From Streptomyces albofaciens JCM 4342 (lineage in GTDB: Bacteria; Actinomycetota; Actinomycetes; Streptomycetales; Streptomycetaceae), in assembly GCF_008634025.1 (NCBI RefSeq), contig NZ_PDCM01000002.1:1860001-1924000 (forward strand): a stretch of DNA of 64,000 nt. The letters run 5' to 3'. The notes below the pieces were generated by a model. That model did not search any database. It was not told the origin of the DNA and worked only from the letters and a program-made list of their open reading frames with translations. The translations under genes and the position numbers were made by a program. Below are positions 1-7,124 of the stretch, piece by piece. Positions within the stretch are counted from its first letter, which is position 1, and every line of letters starts with the position of its first letter.

Positions 1-2157
1 GCCCTGGAGGACGCCCTGGCCGAGGACGGTCAGGTCCTTCTCCAGGAGGATGATGTCGGCGGACTCCTTGGCGATGTCCACGGCGGTGTCGACGGACACG
101 CCGACGTCCGCCTCGCGCAGCGCCGCGGCGTCGTTGATGCCGTCGCCGAGGAAGCCGACCGTGTGCCCCGCCCGCTGGAGGGCGCGCACGATCCGGGCCT
201 TCTGCACCGGGTTGACCTTGGCGAACACGGTGGTCGTACGGACCAGTTCGGCCAGGTCCGGCTCGTCGAGCAGGTCCAGGTACGGGCCCGTGACGACGGT
301 GCCCGTCTCGATGCCCACCTCGGCGCAGACCCGCGCCGCGACCGCCTCGTTGTCGCCGGTGACGACCTTGACGGCGACACCGCTGCCGGCCAGGGCCCGC
401 AGCGCCTCGGCGGCGTCCGGCTTCGGCGGGTCGAGGAAGGCCAGGAAGCCGCGCAGCGTCAGCTCCGCCTCGTCGGCGACGCCGTACGTGTCGCCGTGCG
501 CCTCCCCGTCCATGCCGTCGTAGGTGTCGCCGACCGCCGGGAACTCGCGGGTCGCCACCGCCAGGACCCGCAGGCCCTGCCGGTTGTGGTCCTCGGCGGC
601 CCCGGCGACCTGCCGGCGCAGCGCGTCGGTCAGCGGCACGCGCCGCCCGCCGTCGGCGAGGTGGGTGCACAGCGCGAGGACCTCCTCGACCGCGCCCTTG
701 GTGACCATGAGGTGCCCCTCGTCCGGGCCGTCGAGTCCGTCGCGCCGCAGCACCACCGACATCCGGCGCCGCGCGAAGTCGAAGGGGACCTCGTCGACGA
801 GCGTGAAGCGGGCGTCGACGACCACCTCCTCGGCCTCGTGCATCCGGGCGACGACGGCCTGGTCCATGGGGTTGCGCAGACCGGTCTGGAAGTGGCTGTT
901 GAGGTAGGCGTACTCCAGCACCTCGCCGCCCCGGTCCGTGTCCCCGGCCCCGCTCCCGTCGCCCGTCTCTCTGCCGTACGCGTCGAGGCAGCGGCGCAGG
1001 ACCACGCGGTCCTCGGTCAGCGTGCCGGTCTTGTCGGTGCACAGCACGTCCATCGCGCCGAGGTTCTGGATGGCGTTCAGGCGCTTGACGACGACCTTGC
1101 GCCGCGCCATGGCGACCGCGCCGCGCGCCAGGTTGGTGGTCACCACCATCGGCAGCATCTCGGGGGTCAGCCCCACCGCGACGGCCACCGAGAAGGTCAC
1201 CGCCTCGGCCCAGTCGCCCTTGGTCAGCCCGTTGAGGACGAACACCAGCGGCACCATGACCAGCATGAAGCGGATCAGCAGGAAGCTGACCTTCTTCACG
1301 CCGACGTCGAAGCCGGTCTCCGGCCGCTCACCGGCCAGCGAACCGGCCATCGACCCGAAGTAGGTGTCCGCTCCGGTGGCCACGACCACGCCGGTCGCGG
1401 TGCCGGAGGTCACCGACGTGCCGGCCAGCACCAGGTTGTCCGCCTCCACCGGGTCGGCGCTCCCGCCGCGGTCCCGCGCCGGGGTGTCGGCCTTGGCGAC
1501 GGGCAGCGACTCGCCGGTCAGCGCGCCCTGCGCGACCATCAGGTCCTTGGCGGACAGCAGCCGCAGGTCGGCCGGTACGAGGTCGCCGGCGGCCAGCTTG
1601 ACGATGTCGCCGCGCACCACGTCCGCGACGGGGATCTCGACGGTGGCCGGCGCCTGCGTCCGGCCGGACCGGCGCTGTACGGCGGTGGTCGTGGTGACCA
1701 GGGCGCGCAGCGCGGCGGCCGAGCTGTTCGAGCGGTATTCCTGCCAGAACCGCAGCAGCCCGCTGATCAGCACCATCGCGCCGAGGATCGGGATCTTCGG
1801 GTCGAAGGGCTCGGTGTCCGCGGCCTGGAGCCACTGCGCGTACATGACGGCGGCCAGGGCGGCGAGGACGAGGATGAACGGGTTCCAGAAGGCCTTGGCC
1901 AGCTGGACGTACCAGCGCGGGACGCGCTCGTGCGCGACGACGTTGGGCCCCTCGCGCTCCAGGCGCGCCACGGCGTTGTCGTACAGCAGCCCGTCGCGGC
2001 CGGTGCGCAGGTCCTGAAGGACGCGGGAGACCGGGCGTGCGCCGATCTCGGCCAGGTGCGCGCCGACGGCGCGGGTACGGGCTTCGAGCTCGGCGGCCCG
2101 GCGCTCCCGGCGACGGCCCGGCGGCGCGAGCTTCTCGGGGGTCAGCAGGTGGGTCAT
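1..2157 (-). CDS. mgtA: Magnesium-translocating P-type ATPase (MgtA/MgtB type), C-terminus cut off by the window
   Basis: An inner-membrane P-type ATPase expected to import Mg2+ at the cost of ATP. The 719 visible residues begin at an ATG preceded by GGAGGGAGG. The phosphorylation loop DKTGT has its aspartate near residue 375. The hinge motif GDGIND lies near residue 671 and is followed by a DVGVSVD stretch. The transport helix has TPEMLP, typical of the Mg2+-specific subfamily rather than Ca2+ or Cu+ pumps. The N-terminal cytoplasmic part and the actuator segment (ALTGESLPV) are intact. The C-terminal membrane domain lies outside the window. The 400 bases upstream carry a structured small ORF, so Mg2+-dependent control through the leader is plausible but not shown. 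Confidence 0.93.
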   Translation of the reverse strand, partial: MTHLLTPEKLAPPGRRRERRAAELEARTRAVGAHLAEIGARPVSRVLQDLRTGRDGLLYDNAVARLEREGPNVVAHERVPRWYVQLAKAFWNPFILVLAALAAVMYAQWLQAADTEPFDPKIPILGAMVLISGLLRFWQEYRSNSSAAALRALVTTTTAVQRRSGRTQAPATVEIPVADVVRGDIVKLAAGDLVPADLRLLSAKDLMVAQGALTGESLPVAKADTPARDRGGSADPVEADNLVLAGTSVTSGTATGVVVATGADTYFGSMAGSLAGERPETGFDVGVKKVSFLLIRFMLVMVPLVFVLNGLTKGDWAEAVTFSVAVAVGLTPEMLPMVVTTNLARGAVAMARRKVVVKRLNAIQNLGAMDVLCTDKTGTLTEDRVVLRRCLDAYGRETGDGSGAGDTDRGGEVLEYAYLNSHFQTGLRNPMDQAVVARMHEAEEVVVDARFTLVDEVPFDFARRRMSVVLRRDGLDGPDEGHLMVTKGAVEEVLALCTHLADGGRRVPLTDALRRQVAGAAEDHNRQGLRVLAVATREFPAVGDTYDGMDGEAHGDTYGVADEAELTLRGFLAFLDPPKPDAAEALRALAGSGVAVKVVTGDNEAVAARVCAEVGIETGTVVTGPYLDLLDEPDLAELVRTTTVFAKVNPVQKARIVRALQRAGHTVGFLGDGINDAAALREADVGVSVDTAVDIAKESADIILLEKDLTVLGQGVLQG

Positions 2158-2514
2158 GACGAAACCTCCCTCCGTACGGGCGCGCGGCGGCGCCGAGACA
2201 CGGCGGCATATCGGCATGACGGCGTGCCCCGGTGGCGCGCGGCGCCGGAACGGGGAATTCGGCGATCGTGAATTACGGAGTTACGGAATTACCGGAGGCA
2301 CGGAAATGCGGGCACGCCGGAATACGCCGTGACGCGGCGGTGCGCATTCGGGACGCACGGCGGCAGGCGCAGGACGTACGGGCATTCCGCACGGAGGAGA
2401 GAAAACGCAGGGCACACCGACCGGACCGTATGCGACGACGAGGCGCGTCGGACGTATCGCCCGCCGCCGGTCGCCCACGGCGAATTCACCGGTCAGCCGA
2501 CCAGCCGGTACTGA
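2158..2514 (-). other. Probable long 5' leader of the Mg2+ ATPase gene
   Basis: No convincing gene lies in this stretch between the small leader ORF and the ATPase start. It is more A+T-rich than its surroundings near 2268-2293, where TTACGGA-like words repeat. I do not recognise a known Mg2+ riboswitch. The small ORF that opens it has a strong ribosome binding site in the same orientation, so this is most likely transcribed leader. Where the promoter lies is unknown. Confidence 0.4.
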
Positions 2515-2562
2515 TCAGCCGGCCACTGCAACGCTGCGGCAAGGACTTCCTTCGGGACTCAT
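2515..2562 (-). CDS. 15-residue leader ORF upstream of the Mg2+ ATPase gene
   Basis: The ORF reads MSPEGSPCRSVAVAG. It starts with ATG behind a near-perfect Shine-Dalgarno sequence (AAGGAGG at 2571-2577, 8 bases from the start). Its codons are strikingly unbiased for this genome (AGT, GAA, GGA, AGT, CCT, GTT, GCA), which suggests selection on the RNA sequence rather than on expression level. It ends about 360 bases before the ATPase start on the same strand. Proline-containing leaders control mgtA in enteric bacteria (mgtL), but this one has no sequence similarity I can see. It is either a regulatory leader peptide or, less likely, a chance ORF behind a good ribosome binding site. Confidence 0.55.
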   Translation of the reverse strand: MSPEGSPCRSVAVAG

Positions 2563-2579
2563 CCCGATCACCTCCTTGC
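2539..2579 (-). promoter_or_regulatory. Nested stem structure that sequesters the leader ORF's ribosome binding site
   Basis: In transcript orientation an outer 7-bp stem pairs GCAAGGA (2579-2573), which contains part of the Shine-Dalgarno sequence, with TCCTTGC (2545-2539) inside the leader ORF (codons for Pro and Cys). Nested within it is a 6-bp stem TCGGGA/TCCCGA (2567-2562 with 2557-2552) closed by the loop TGAG, which holds most of the start codon. A competing 4-bp stem, AAGG/CCTT, reuses the downstream arm. Translation of the short ORF would break the outer stem. Pairing was read by eye, with no energy calculation. Confidence 0.5.
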
Positions 2580-2736
2580 TCGCGCGGACACAAACGCGGT
2601 GCCGCGTGTTCCGGCACCCGCACCACCGAATAATGCCATACGCCCCGCCGTTCCCTCCCCCTTTTCGGCCAAGAATTCCCCAAATACCCGTGTGATCCGG
2701 CTCGCACCCGCCGGCCGGTACGGCACCATCGTCACC

Positions 2737-3753
2737 ATGGCGACGGAAAACGCCACGGCCGCGCGCACCGGTACGGGGACGGGTCCGGGCCGGGCACCAC
2801 GGAGACGGCGGGCGGCCCGCGTCGGTGCGGCCCTGCTCCTGTTCGTCGCCACCGCGCCCTTGGTGTTCCGCGCCGCCGGCTCGGACGGGGTGACACCCGT
2901 GCCCCAACTCCTCGCCTTCCTGCCGTGGTTGACGGCACCCGCCGGGCTCGCCCTGGCGCTGTCGCTCGCGGCCCGCTGGCGGCCCGGCCTGTTCTGGGCC
3001 GCCGCCGCGCTGCTCGTCACGGCCGCGTTCGTCCGGCCGTACGGTGCCGAGGCCCCCGCGCCGCACGGCCCGGTCCTCGCCCGCCTCCGCGTGCTGACCG
3101 CCAACCTCGAATTCGGCCGGGCGACGGACGGGCTGCTCGCCACGCTGCGCCGGGAGCGCCCCGACCTGGTCGCGGTCCAGGAGTGCGACCGGGACCGCTG
3201 CGCCGCCGCCCTGGACTCCGCGCCCGTCCGCGCGGCCTACCCGTACCGCCTGCGCGCGGGGTACGGCGCGGCCGAGGGCTCCGCCGTACTGAGCCGCTTC
3301 CCGCTCACCCGGGACGGCGCGGTCGCGGGCGAACTGGCCATGCCGCGCGCGGCCGTCACCGTCGCCGGGCAGCGGCTGCACTTCCAGGTCGCCCATCCGA
3401 TGCCGCCGCTGCCCGCCTCCCTGGGCACCTGGCGCGCCGAACTCGGCCGCCTGCGCGCCCTGGCCGCCGCCCGCGGCCACGAACCGCTGATCATCGCGGG
3501 CGACTTCAACTCCAGCCAGGACCACGCCGCCTTCCGCGCCCTCCTCGACACCGGCCTGCGCGACAGCGCCCGCCGGACAGGCCACCCCCGCACCCCGTCC
3601 TGGCCGTCCCGGACGACCCCCGTCCTGGGCGCCCAGATCGACCACGTCCTGGTCAGCGACGCACTGCGCCCGCACGCGGCACGCTTCCTCGACCTGCCGG
3701 ACACGGATCACCGGGCGCTGCTCGTCGAACTCGATCTCCACGCGCCCCGCTGA
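2737..3753 (+). CDS. Membrane-anchored endonuclease/exonuclease/phosphatase family protein
   Basis: A 338-residue protein. Three hydrophobic segments near residues 30-44, 57-79 and 85-99 precede a catalytic EEP domain. The domain shows the family signatures in order: TANLEF near 121-126, VQE near 147-149, GDFNSS near 255-260, IDHVLVSD near 301-308 and DTDHRAL near 322-328. These supply the Asn, Glu, Asp, His and metal ligands of DNase I-like phosphodiesterases. The N-terminal anchor suggests the active domain faces the outside, as in other Streptomyces proteins of this class. Substrate (nucleic acid, phospholipid or inositol phosphate) cannot be told. The frame is open further upstream, but the ATG at 2737 best fits the start of the anchor. 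No strong ribosome binding site precedes it. Confidence 0.85.
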   Translation: MATENATAARTGTGTGPGRAPRRRRAARVGAALLLFVATAPLVFRAAGSDGVTPVPQLLAFLPWLTAPAGLALALSLAARWRPGLFWAAAALLVTAAFVRPYGAEAPAPHGPVLARLRVLTANLEFGRATDGLLATLRRERPDLVAVQECDRDRCAAALDSAPVRAAYPYRLRAGYGAAEGSAVLSRFPLTRDGAVAGELAMPRAAVTVAGQRLHFQVAHPMPPLPASLGTWRAELGRLRALAAARGHEPLIIAGDFNSSQDHAAFRALLDTGLRDSARRTGHPRTPSWPSRTTPVLGAQIDHVLVSDALRPHAARFLDLPDTDHRALLVELDLHAPR

Positions 3754-3768
3754 GGCCCGCCCCCGCGG

Positions 3769-4245
3769 TCACCCCTCCCGCTCGCGGCGGTCGTAGGCGG
3801 CGCGCGCCTCGGCGATCTCGCTCTGGTGCACCTCGGTCCAGGTGACCAGCGCCTGGATCGTGTCGTGCAGGGTCGCGCCCAGCGGCGTCAGCTCGTAGTC
3901 CACCCGGGGCGGCACGACGGGGTGCACCGTACGGCGGACGAGGCCGTCGCGTTCGAGCTGGCGCAGGGTGACCGTCAGCATCCGCTGGCTGATGCCGTCC
4001 ACCTCGCGGCGCAGCTCGGTGAAGCGCAGCGTGCGGCGGTCCAGCAGCGCGATGACGAGCAGCGACCACTTGTCGGCGACCCGGTCGAGGATCTGCCGGA
4101 CCTCGCAGCCCTCCCGTACGTCCCACTGCCGGGCGTCGTAGTCGCACCCGTCGCCGGGAGCACCGCCGTACGCGCCGTCGCCGCACGCCTCGGCCGGATG
4201 GGTTACTCCGGTGTGCCCGGGTGACTTCGAAGTGCCTTCTTCCAT
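3769..4245 (-). CDS. HxlR-family winged-helix transcriptional regulator
   Basis: A 158-residue HxlR/DUF24-type regulator: the signature CEVRQILDRVADKWSLLVI is followed by LRFTELRREVDGISQRMLTVTLRQLERDGLV and the wing PPRVDYELTPLG. The N-terminal cysteine just before VRQIL is the position used as a redox or electrophile sensor in HypR/YodB-like members, but that role is inferred. The gene is divergent from the MFS exporter at 4316 across 70 bases that contain a repeat element, the classic layout of an autoregulated local repressor. The frame continues upstream into the exporter gene. The ATG at 4245 removes that unrelated extension. Confidence 0.9.
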   Translation of the reverse strand: MEEGTSKSPGHTGVTHPAEACGDGAYGGAPGDGCDYDARQWDVREGCEVRQILDRVADKWSLLVIALLDRRTLRFTELRREVDGISQRMLTVTLRQLERDGLVRRTVHPVVPPRVDYELTPLGATLHDTIQALVTWTEVHQSEIAEARAAYDRREREG

Positions 4246-4270
4246 GGCCGTACACGGTGCCGGAAGATGC

Positions 4271-4295
4271 GGTCGGTAACAAGAGGTAACCGACC
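4271..4295. promoter_or_regulatory. Candidate HxlR operator between the regulator and the exporter
   Basis: Two direct GGTAAC repeats (4275-4280 and 4285-4290) are spaced exactly one helical turn apart. They sit inside an inverted repeat GGTCGGT (4271-4277) / ACCGACC (4289-4295). HxlR-type proteins bind short repeats of this kind. The site lies 20-45 bases before the exporter start. Assignment is by position and symmetry only. Confidence 0.5.
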
Positions 4296-4315
4296 AGCAC
4301 AGGAGGAACCGAGCC

Positions 4316-5908
4316 ATGACGTCCGACGGTCCGGCCCCGTCGCCCGGGGACGGCGCCCGCATGAGCGGCCGCACCTGGGGCGTGCTGCTCGTCCTCTGCG
4401 GCGCGATCTTCCTGGAGGGGATCGACGTCGCCATGCTGAACGCGGCGCTGCCGTCGATCCGCGCCGAACTCGACCTGACCACCGGCGAGTTGCAGTGGGT
4501 GATGAGCGCGTATGTGCTCGGCTACGGCGGCTTCATGCTGCTCGGCGGGCGGGCCGCCGACCTGTTCGGACGGCGGCGGATGTTCCTGCTGCCGCTCGGC
4601 GTCTTCCTCGTCTTCTCCGGCCTGGGCGGTATCGCCGGCGACGGCTGGACGCTCGTCCTCGCCCGGTTCGTGACGGGCGCGTGCGCCGCGTTCATGACGC
4701 CCGCCGGGCTTTCGGTCATCACCACCGGCTTCCCCGCCGGACCGCACCGCACCAAGGCGCTGCTGGTCTACTCGGGTACCGGGGGCGGCGGGTTCTCGGT
4801 CGGTCTGATCGTCGGCGGCCTGCTGACGGCGGCCGACTGGCGGTGGGTGTTCTTCGCCCCGGTGGTGCTGGCGGCCCTGATCCTCGCCGCGGGGCTGCCG
4901 CTGATCCCGCGTACGGAGCCGGCCCGTGCGGCGGGCAGGCGTCCGGGGTGCGGCCGCCCGCCCCGCCCCCACCTGGACCTGCCCGGAGCGCTCACCGTGA
5001 CCGGCGCGCTCCTCCTGTTCGTGCTGGGCGTCGAGCGCGCCCCGCACGCCCCGGTGGCCCAGACCCTGGCGGCCCTCGCCGCTTCCCTGGGCCTCCTGCT
5101 CGCTTTCGTACGGATCGAGCGGCGCTCCCCCGCCCCGCTGGTGCGGCCCGGCATCTTCCGTACGTGCTCGCTGGTCCGCGCCAACCTCACCGGACTGCTG
5201 TTCACCGGCGGGTTCTTCGGGTTCCAGTTCGTCGTCGTGCTGTACCTGCGCGAGCTGCGCGGATGGTCGACGGTGCAGACGAGCCTCGCGATGCTGGCGA
5301 TGGGCGCCGACGCGGTGCTCGCCCCCGTCCTGACGCCCCGGCTCGTCCGGCGGTTCGGCAACGCGCGGGTGATCCTCGGCGGCCTGCTGCTGGCGGCCGT
5401 CGCCTACGCCGCGTTCCTGCCGCTCGGCACGGACCGCGCGTACGCGGCGATGTTCCCCAGCCTCCTGCTGATCGGCATCGCCTTCGCACTGGTCCACGGC
5501 CCCCTGACCATCGTCGCCACGGACGGCGTCGACCACCGCGAACAGGGCCTGGCCGGCGGCCTCCTCCACACGTCCTTCCAGTTCGGCGCGGCCCTCGGCC
5601 TGTCGGCGACAACAGCCGCCATGCCCCTCGGCGACACCGCCCCGCTCACCGCCTATCGGACCGCGCTTCTGGTTCCGCTTGTGTTCGCCGTACTGGCGGT
5701 GGTCATCCGTCCGCGGGGGCGTGCCTCCTCACGCCGCCGAGACCGGCCCGATCCGGTCCAGAGGCGCCGGCGCGTCGTGGTGGATGGGCGTATGCGCGCC
5801 GGTCAGCGGCGTGCCCGTGCCGCCGCGGCGGTTGGCGATGATTTCGGCGGCGATGGACAGGGCCGTCTCCTCGGGGGTGCGGGCGCCGAGGTCGAGGCCG
5901 ATCGGTGA
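4316..5908 (+). CDS. MFS drug exporter (DHA2-like), with an abnormal C-terminal extension
   Basis: A major facilitator protein of 530 residues, preceded by AGGAGGAAC. The N-terminus has GIDVAMLNAALPSI (motif D1-like), then the loop 2-3 motif A, GGRAADLFGRRR, at residues 77-88, and many hydrophobic helices to about residue 465. A 12-14 helix multidrug exporter is the likely role, controlled by the divergent HxlR regulator. From about residue 472 the protein is a charged, Arg-rich tail that is exactly antisense to the last 180 bases of the convergent xdhC-like gene. Exporters of this family normally end soon after the last helix, so the original stop codon appears to have been lost. The membrane part looks intact. 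Confidence 0.87.
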   Translation: MTSDGPAPSPGDGARMSGRTWGVLLVLCGAIFLEGIDVAMLNAALPSIRAELDLTTGELQWVMSAYVLGYGGFMLLGGRAADLFGRRRMFLLPLGVFLVFSGLGGIAGDGWTLVLARFVTGACAAFMTPAGLSVITTGFPAGPHRTKALLVYSGTGGGGFSVGLIVGGLLTAADWRWVFFAPVVLAALILAAGLPLIPRTEPARAAGRRPGCGRPPRPHLDLPGALTVTGALLLFVLGVERAPHAPVAQTLAALAASLGLLLAFVRIERRSPAPLVRPGIFRTCSLVRANLTGLLFTGGFFGFQFVVVLYLRELRGWSTVQTSLAMLAMGADAVLAPVLTPRLVRRFGNARVILGGLLLAAVAYAAFLPLGTDRAYAAMFPSLLLIGIAFALVHGPLTIVATDGVDHREQGLAGGLLHTSFQFGAALGLSATTAAMPLGDTAPLTAYRTALLVPLVFAVLAVVIRPRGRASSRRRDRPDPVQRRRRVVVDGRMRAGQRRARAAAAVGDDFGGDGQGRLLGGAGAEVEADR

Positions 5909-7090
5909 GCGCAGGCGGGTGAGTTCGAGCTCGGTCAGGCCTGCGGCGCGGAGGCGGTCCAGGCGGTCCAGGTGGGTGCGGCGGGAGCCCATGGCGCCGA
6001 CGTAGGCGACGGGGAGGCGCAGGGCGCGCTCCAGGAGGGGGACGTCGAACTTCGGGTCGTGGGTCAGGACGCACAGCACCGCGCGGGCGTCGAGGTCCTG
6101 GGTTTCGAGGTAGCGGTGCGGCCAGTCGACGACGATCTCGTCCGCGTCGGGGAAGCGGGCGCGGGTGGCGAAGACGGGGCGGGCGTCGCAGACCGTGACG
6201 TGGTGGCCGAGGAACTTGCCGGCGCGCACCAGGGCGGCGGCGAAGTCGATGGCACCGAAGACGATCATGCGCGGTGCGGGCACGGAGGATTCGACGAGGA
6301 GGGTGACGGGTTCGCCGCAGCGGGAGCCGTCGGCGCCGATCTCGACGGTGGCGGTGCGGCCCGCGTCCAGGAGGGCGCGGGTCTCGTGAACGGCGGTGCG
6401 GTCCAGGCCCGGGTGACCGCCGAGGGTGCCGGTGACACCGCCGTCGGGGCGTACCAGCAGGGCGCGGCCCAGGAGGTGCGCCGGGCCGCGGACGACCCGG
6501 GCCACCGCCGCCGCTTCGCCCGAGGCGGCGGCTGCCAGGGCGGTGGTGAGGGTGGAGCTGGTCGTGGCGGTGGCGGTGGTGGCGGCGGTGGCGGCGTCCG
6601 TCGCGGGCTCGGTGCGGGGGGTGCCGTTTCCCGGCCCGGCTTCCGTACGGGGGCCGCCGTTTCCCGCTCCGGTCTCCGTACGCGGGCCGCCGCCTCCCGG
6701 CCCGGTCTCCGTGCGCGGGCCGCCGTCTCCCGCCCCCTCCGTCCCGGCATCGCCGTCCCCCGCCCCCTCCGTACCGTACAGCCGTACCGGAGTGATCAGG
6801 ATGTCGATGACGCCTCCGCAGGTCAGGCCGACCGCGAAGGCGTCGTCGTCGCTGTAGCCGAAGCGCTCCAGAACCGTTTCGCCGGTGCGCAGCGCCTCCT
6901 GGCACAGTTCGTAGACCGCGCCCTCCACGCATCCGCCGGAGACCGACCCGACCGCCGCGCCGTCGCTGTCGACGGCCAGTGCGGCGCCCGGTTGGCGGGG
7001 CGCGCTGCCGCTGGTGGCCACGACCGTGGCCACCGCGAAGGGGCGTCCCTGCCGGGCCCACCGGTGCAGCTCGTCGGCGATGTCCAGCAT
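5729..7090 (-). CDS. xdhC: XdhC/CoxI family xanthine dehydrogenase accessory protein with a repeat insertion
   Basis: XdhC proteins bind and help sulfurate the molybdenum cofactor before its insertion into xanthine dehydrogenase. This 453-residue protein has the N-terminal XdhC_CoxI domain (VVATSGSAPRQPGAALAV, SGGCVEG near 51-57, CGGVIDILI near 91-99) and the C-terminal Rossmann-like XdhC domain (IVFGAIDFAAALV, CVLTHDPKFDVPLL, GSRRTHLDRL). Between them, residues about 106-175 are a Gly/Thr/Ala-rich run of roughly 11-residue imperfect repeats (GGPRTETG type) that is not part of the family. The gene is last of the minus-strand purine block, 34 bases after the permease. Confidence 0.9.
   Translation of the reverse strand: MLDIADELHRWARQGRPFAVATVVATSGSAPRQPGAALAVDSDGAAVGSVSGGCVEGAVYELCQEALRTGETVLERFGYSDDDAFAVGLTCGGVIDILITPVRLYGTEGAGDGDAGTEGAGDGGPRTETGPGGGGPRTETGAGNGGPRTEAGPGNGTPRTEPATDAATAATTATATTSSTLTTALAAAASGEAAAVARVVRGPAHLLGRALLVRPDGGVTGTLGGHPGLDRTAVHETRALLDAGRTATVEIGADGSRCGEPVTLLVESSVPAPRMIVFGAIDFAAALVRAGKFLGHHVTVCDARPVFATRARFPDADEIVVDWPHRYLETQDLDARAVLCVLTHDPKFDVPLLERALRLPVAYVGAMGSRRTHLDRLDRLRAAGLTELELTRLRSPIGLDLGARTPEETALSIAAEIIANRRGGTGTPLTGAHTPIHHDAPAPLDRIGPVSAA
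6568..6775. repeat. In-frame GC-rich minisatellite inside xdhC
   Basis: About four imperfect copies of a unit near 33 bases, each encoding a version of GNGGPRTEAGP on the minus strand, are followed by an Ala/Thr-rich stretch. The unit length is a multiple of three, so the reading frame is kept. It separates the two XdhC domains and probably forms a flexible linker. Confidence 0.75.
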
Positions 7091-7124
7091 GTCGGTCTCC
7101 TTACGGTGAGTGCGGGGCGGGGCG

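Noticed and set aside
163..2271. Long open frame on the plus strand over the Mg2+ ATPase gene
   Set aside because: It is antisense to a P-type ATPase with intact DKTGT, TPEMLP and GDGIND motifs; its composition (runs of Arg, His, Gly, Gln) is that of a shadow frame.
2305..2331. Eight-codon plus-strand ORF behind GGAGG in the ATPase leader
   Set aside because: Wrong strand for the ATPase, no downstream plus-strand gene in reach and no conserved features; likely chance.
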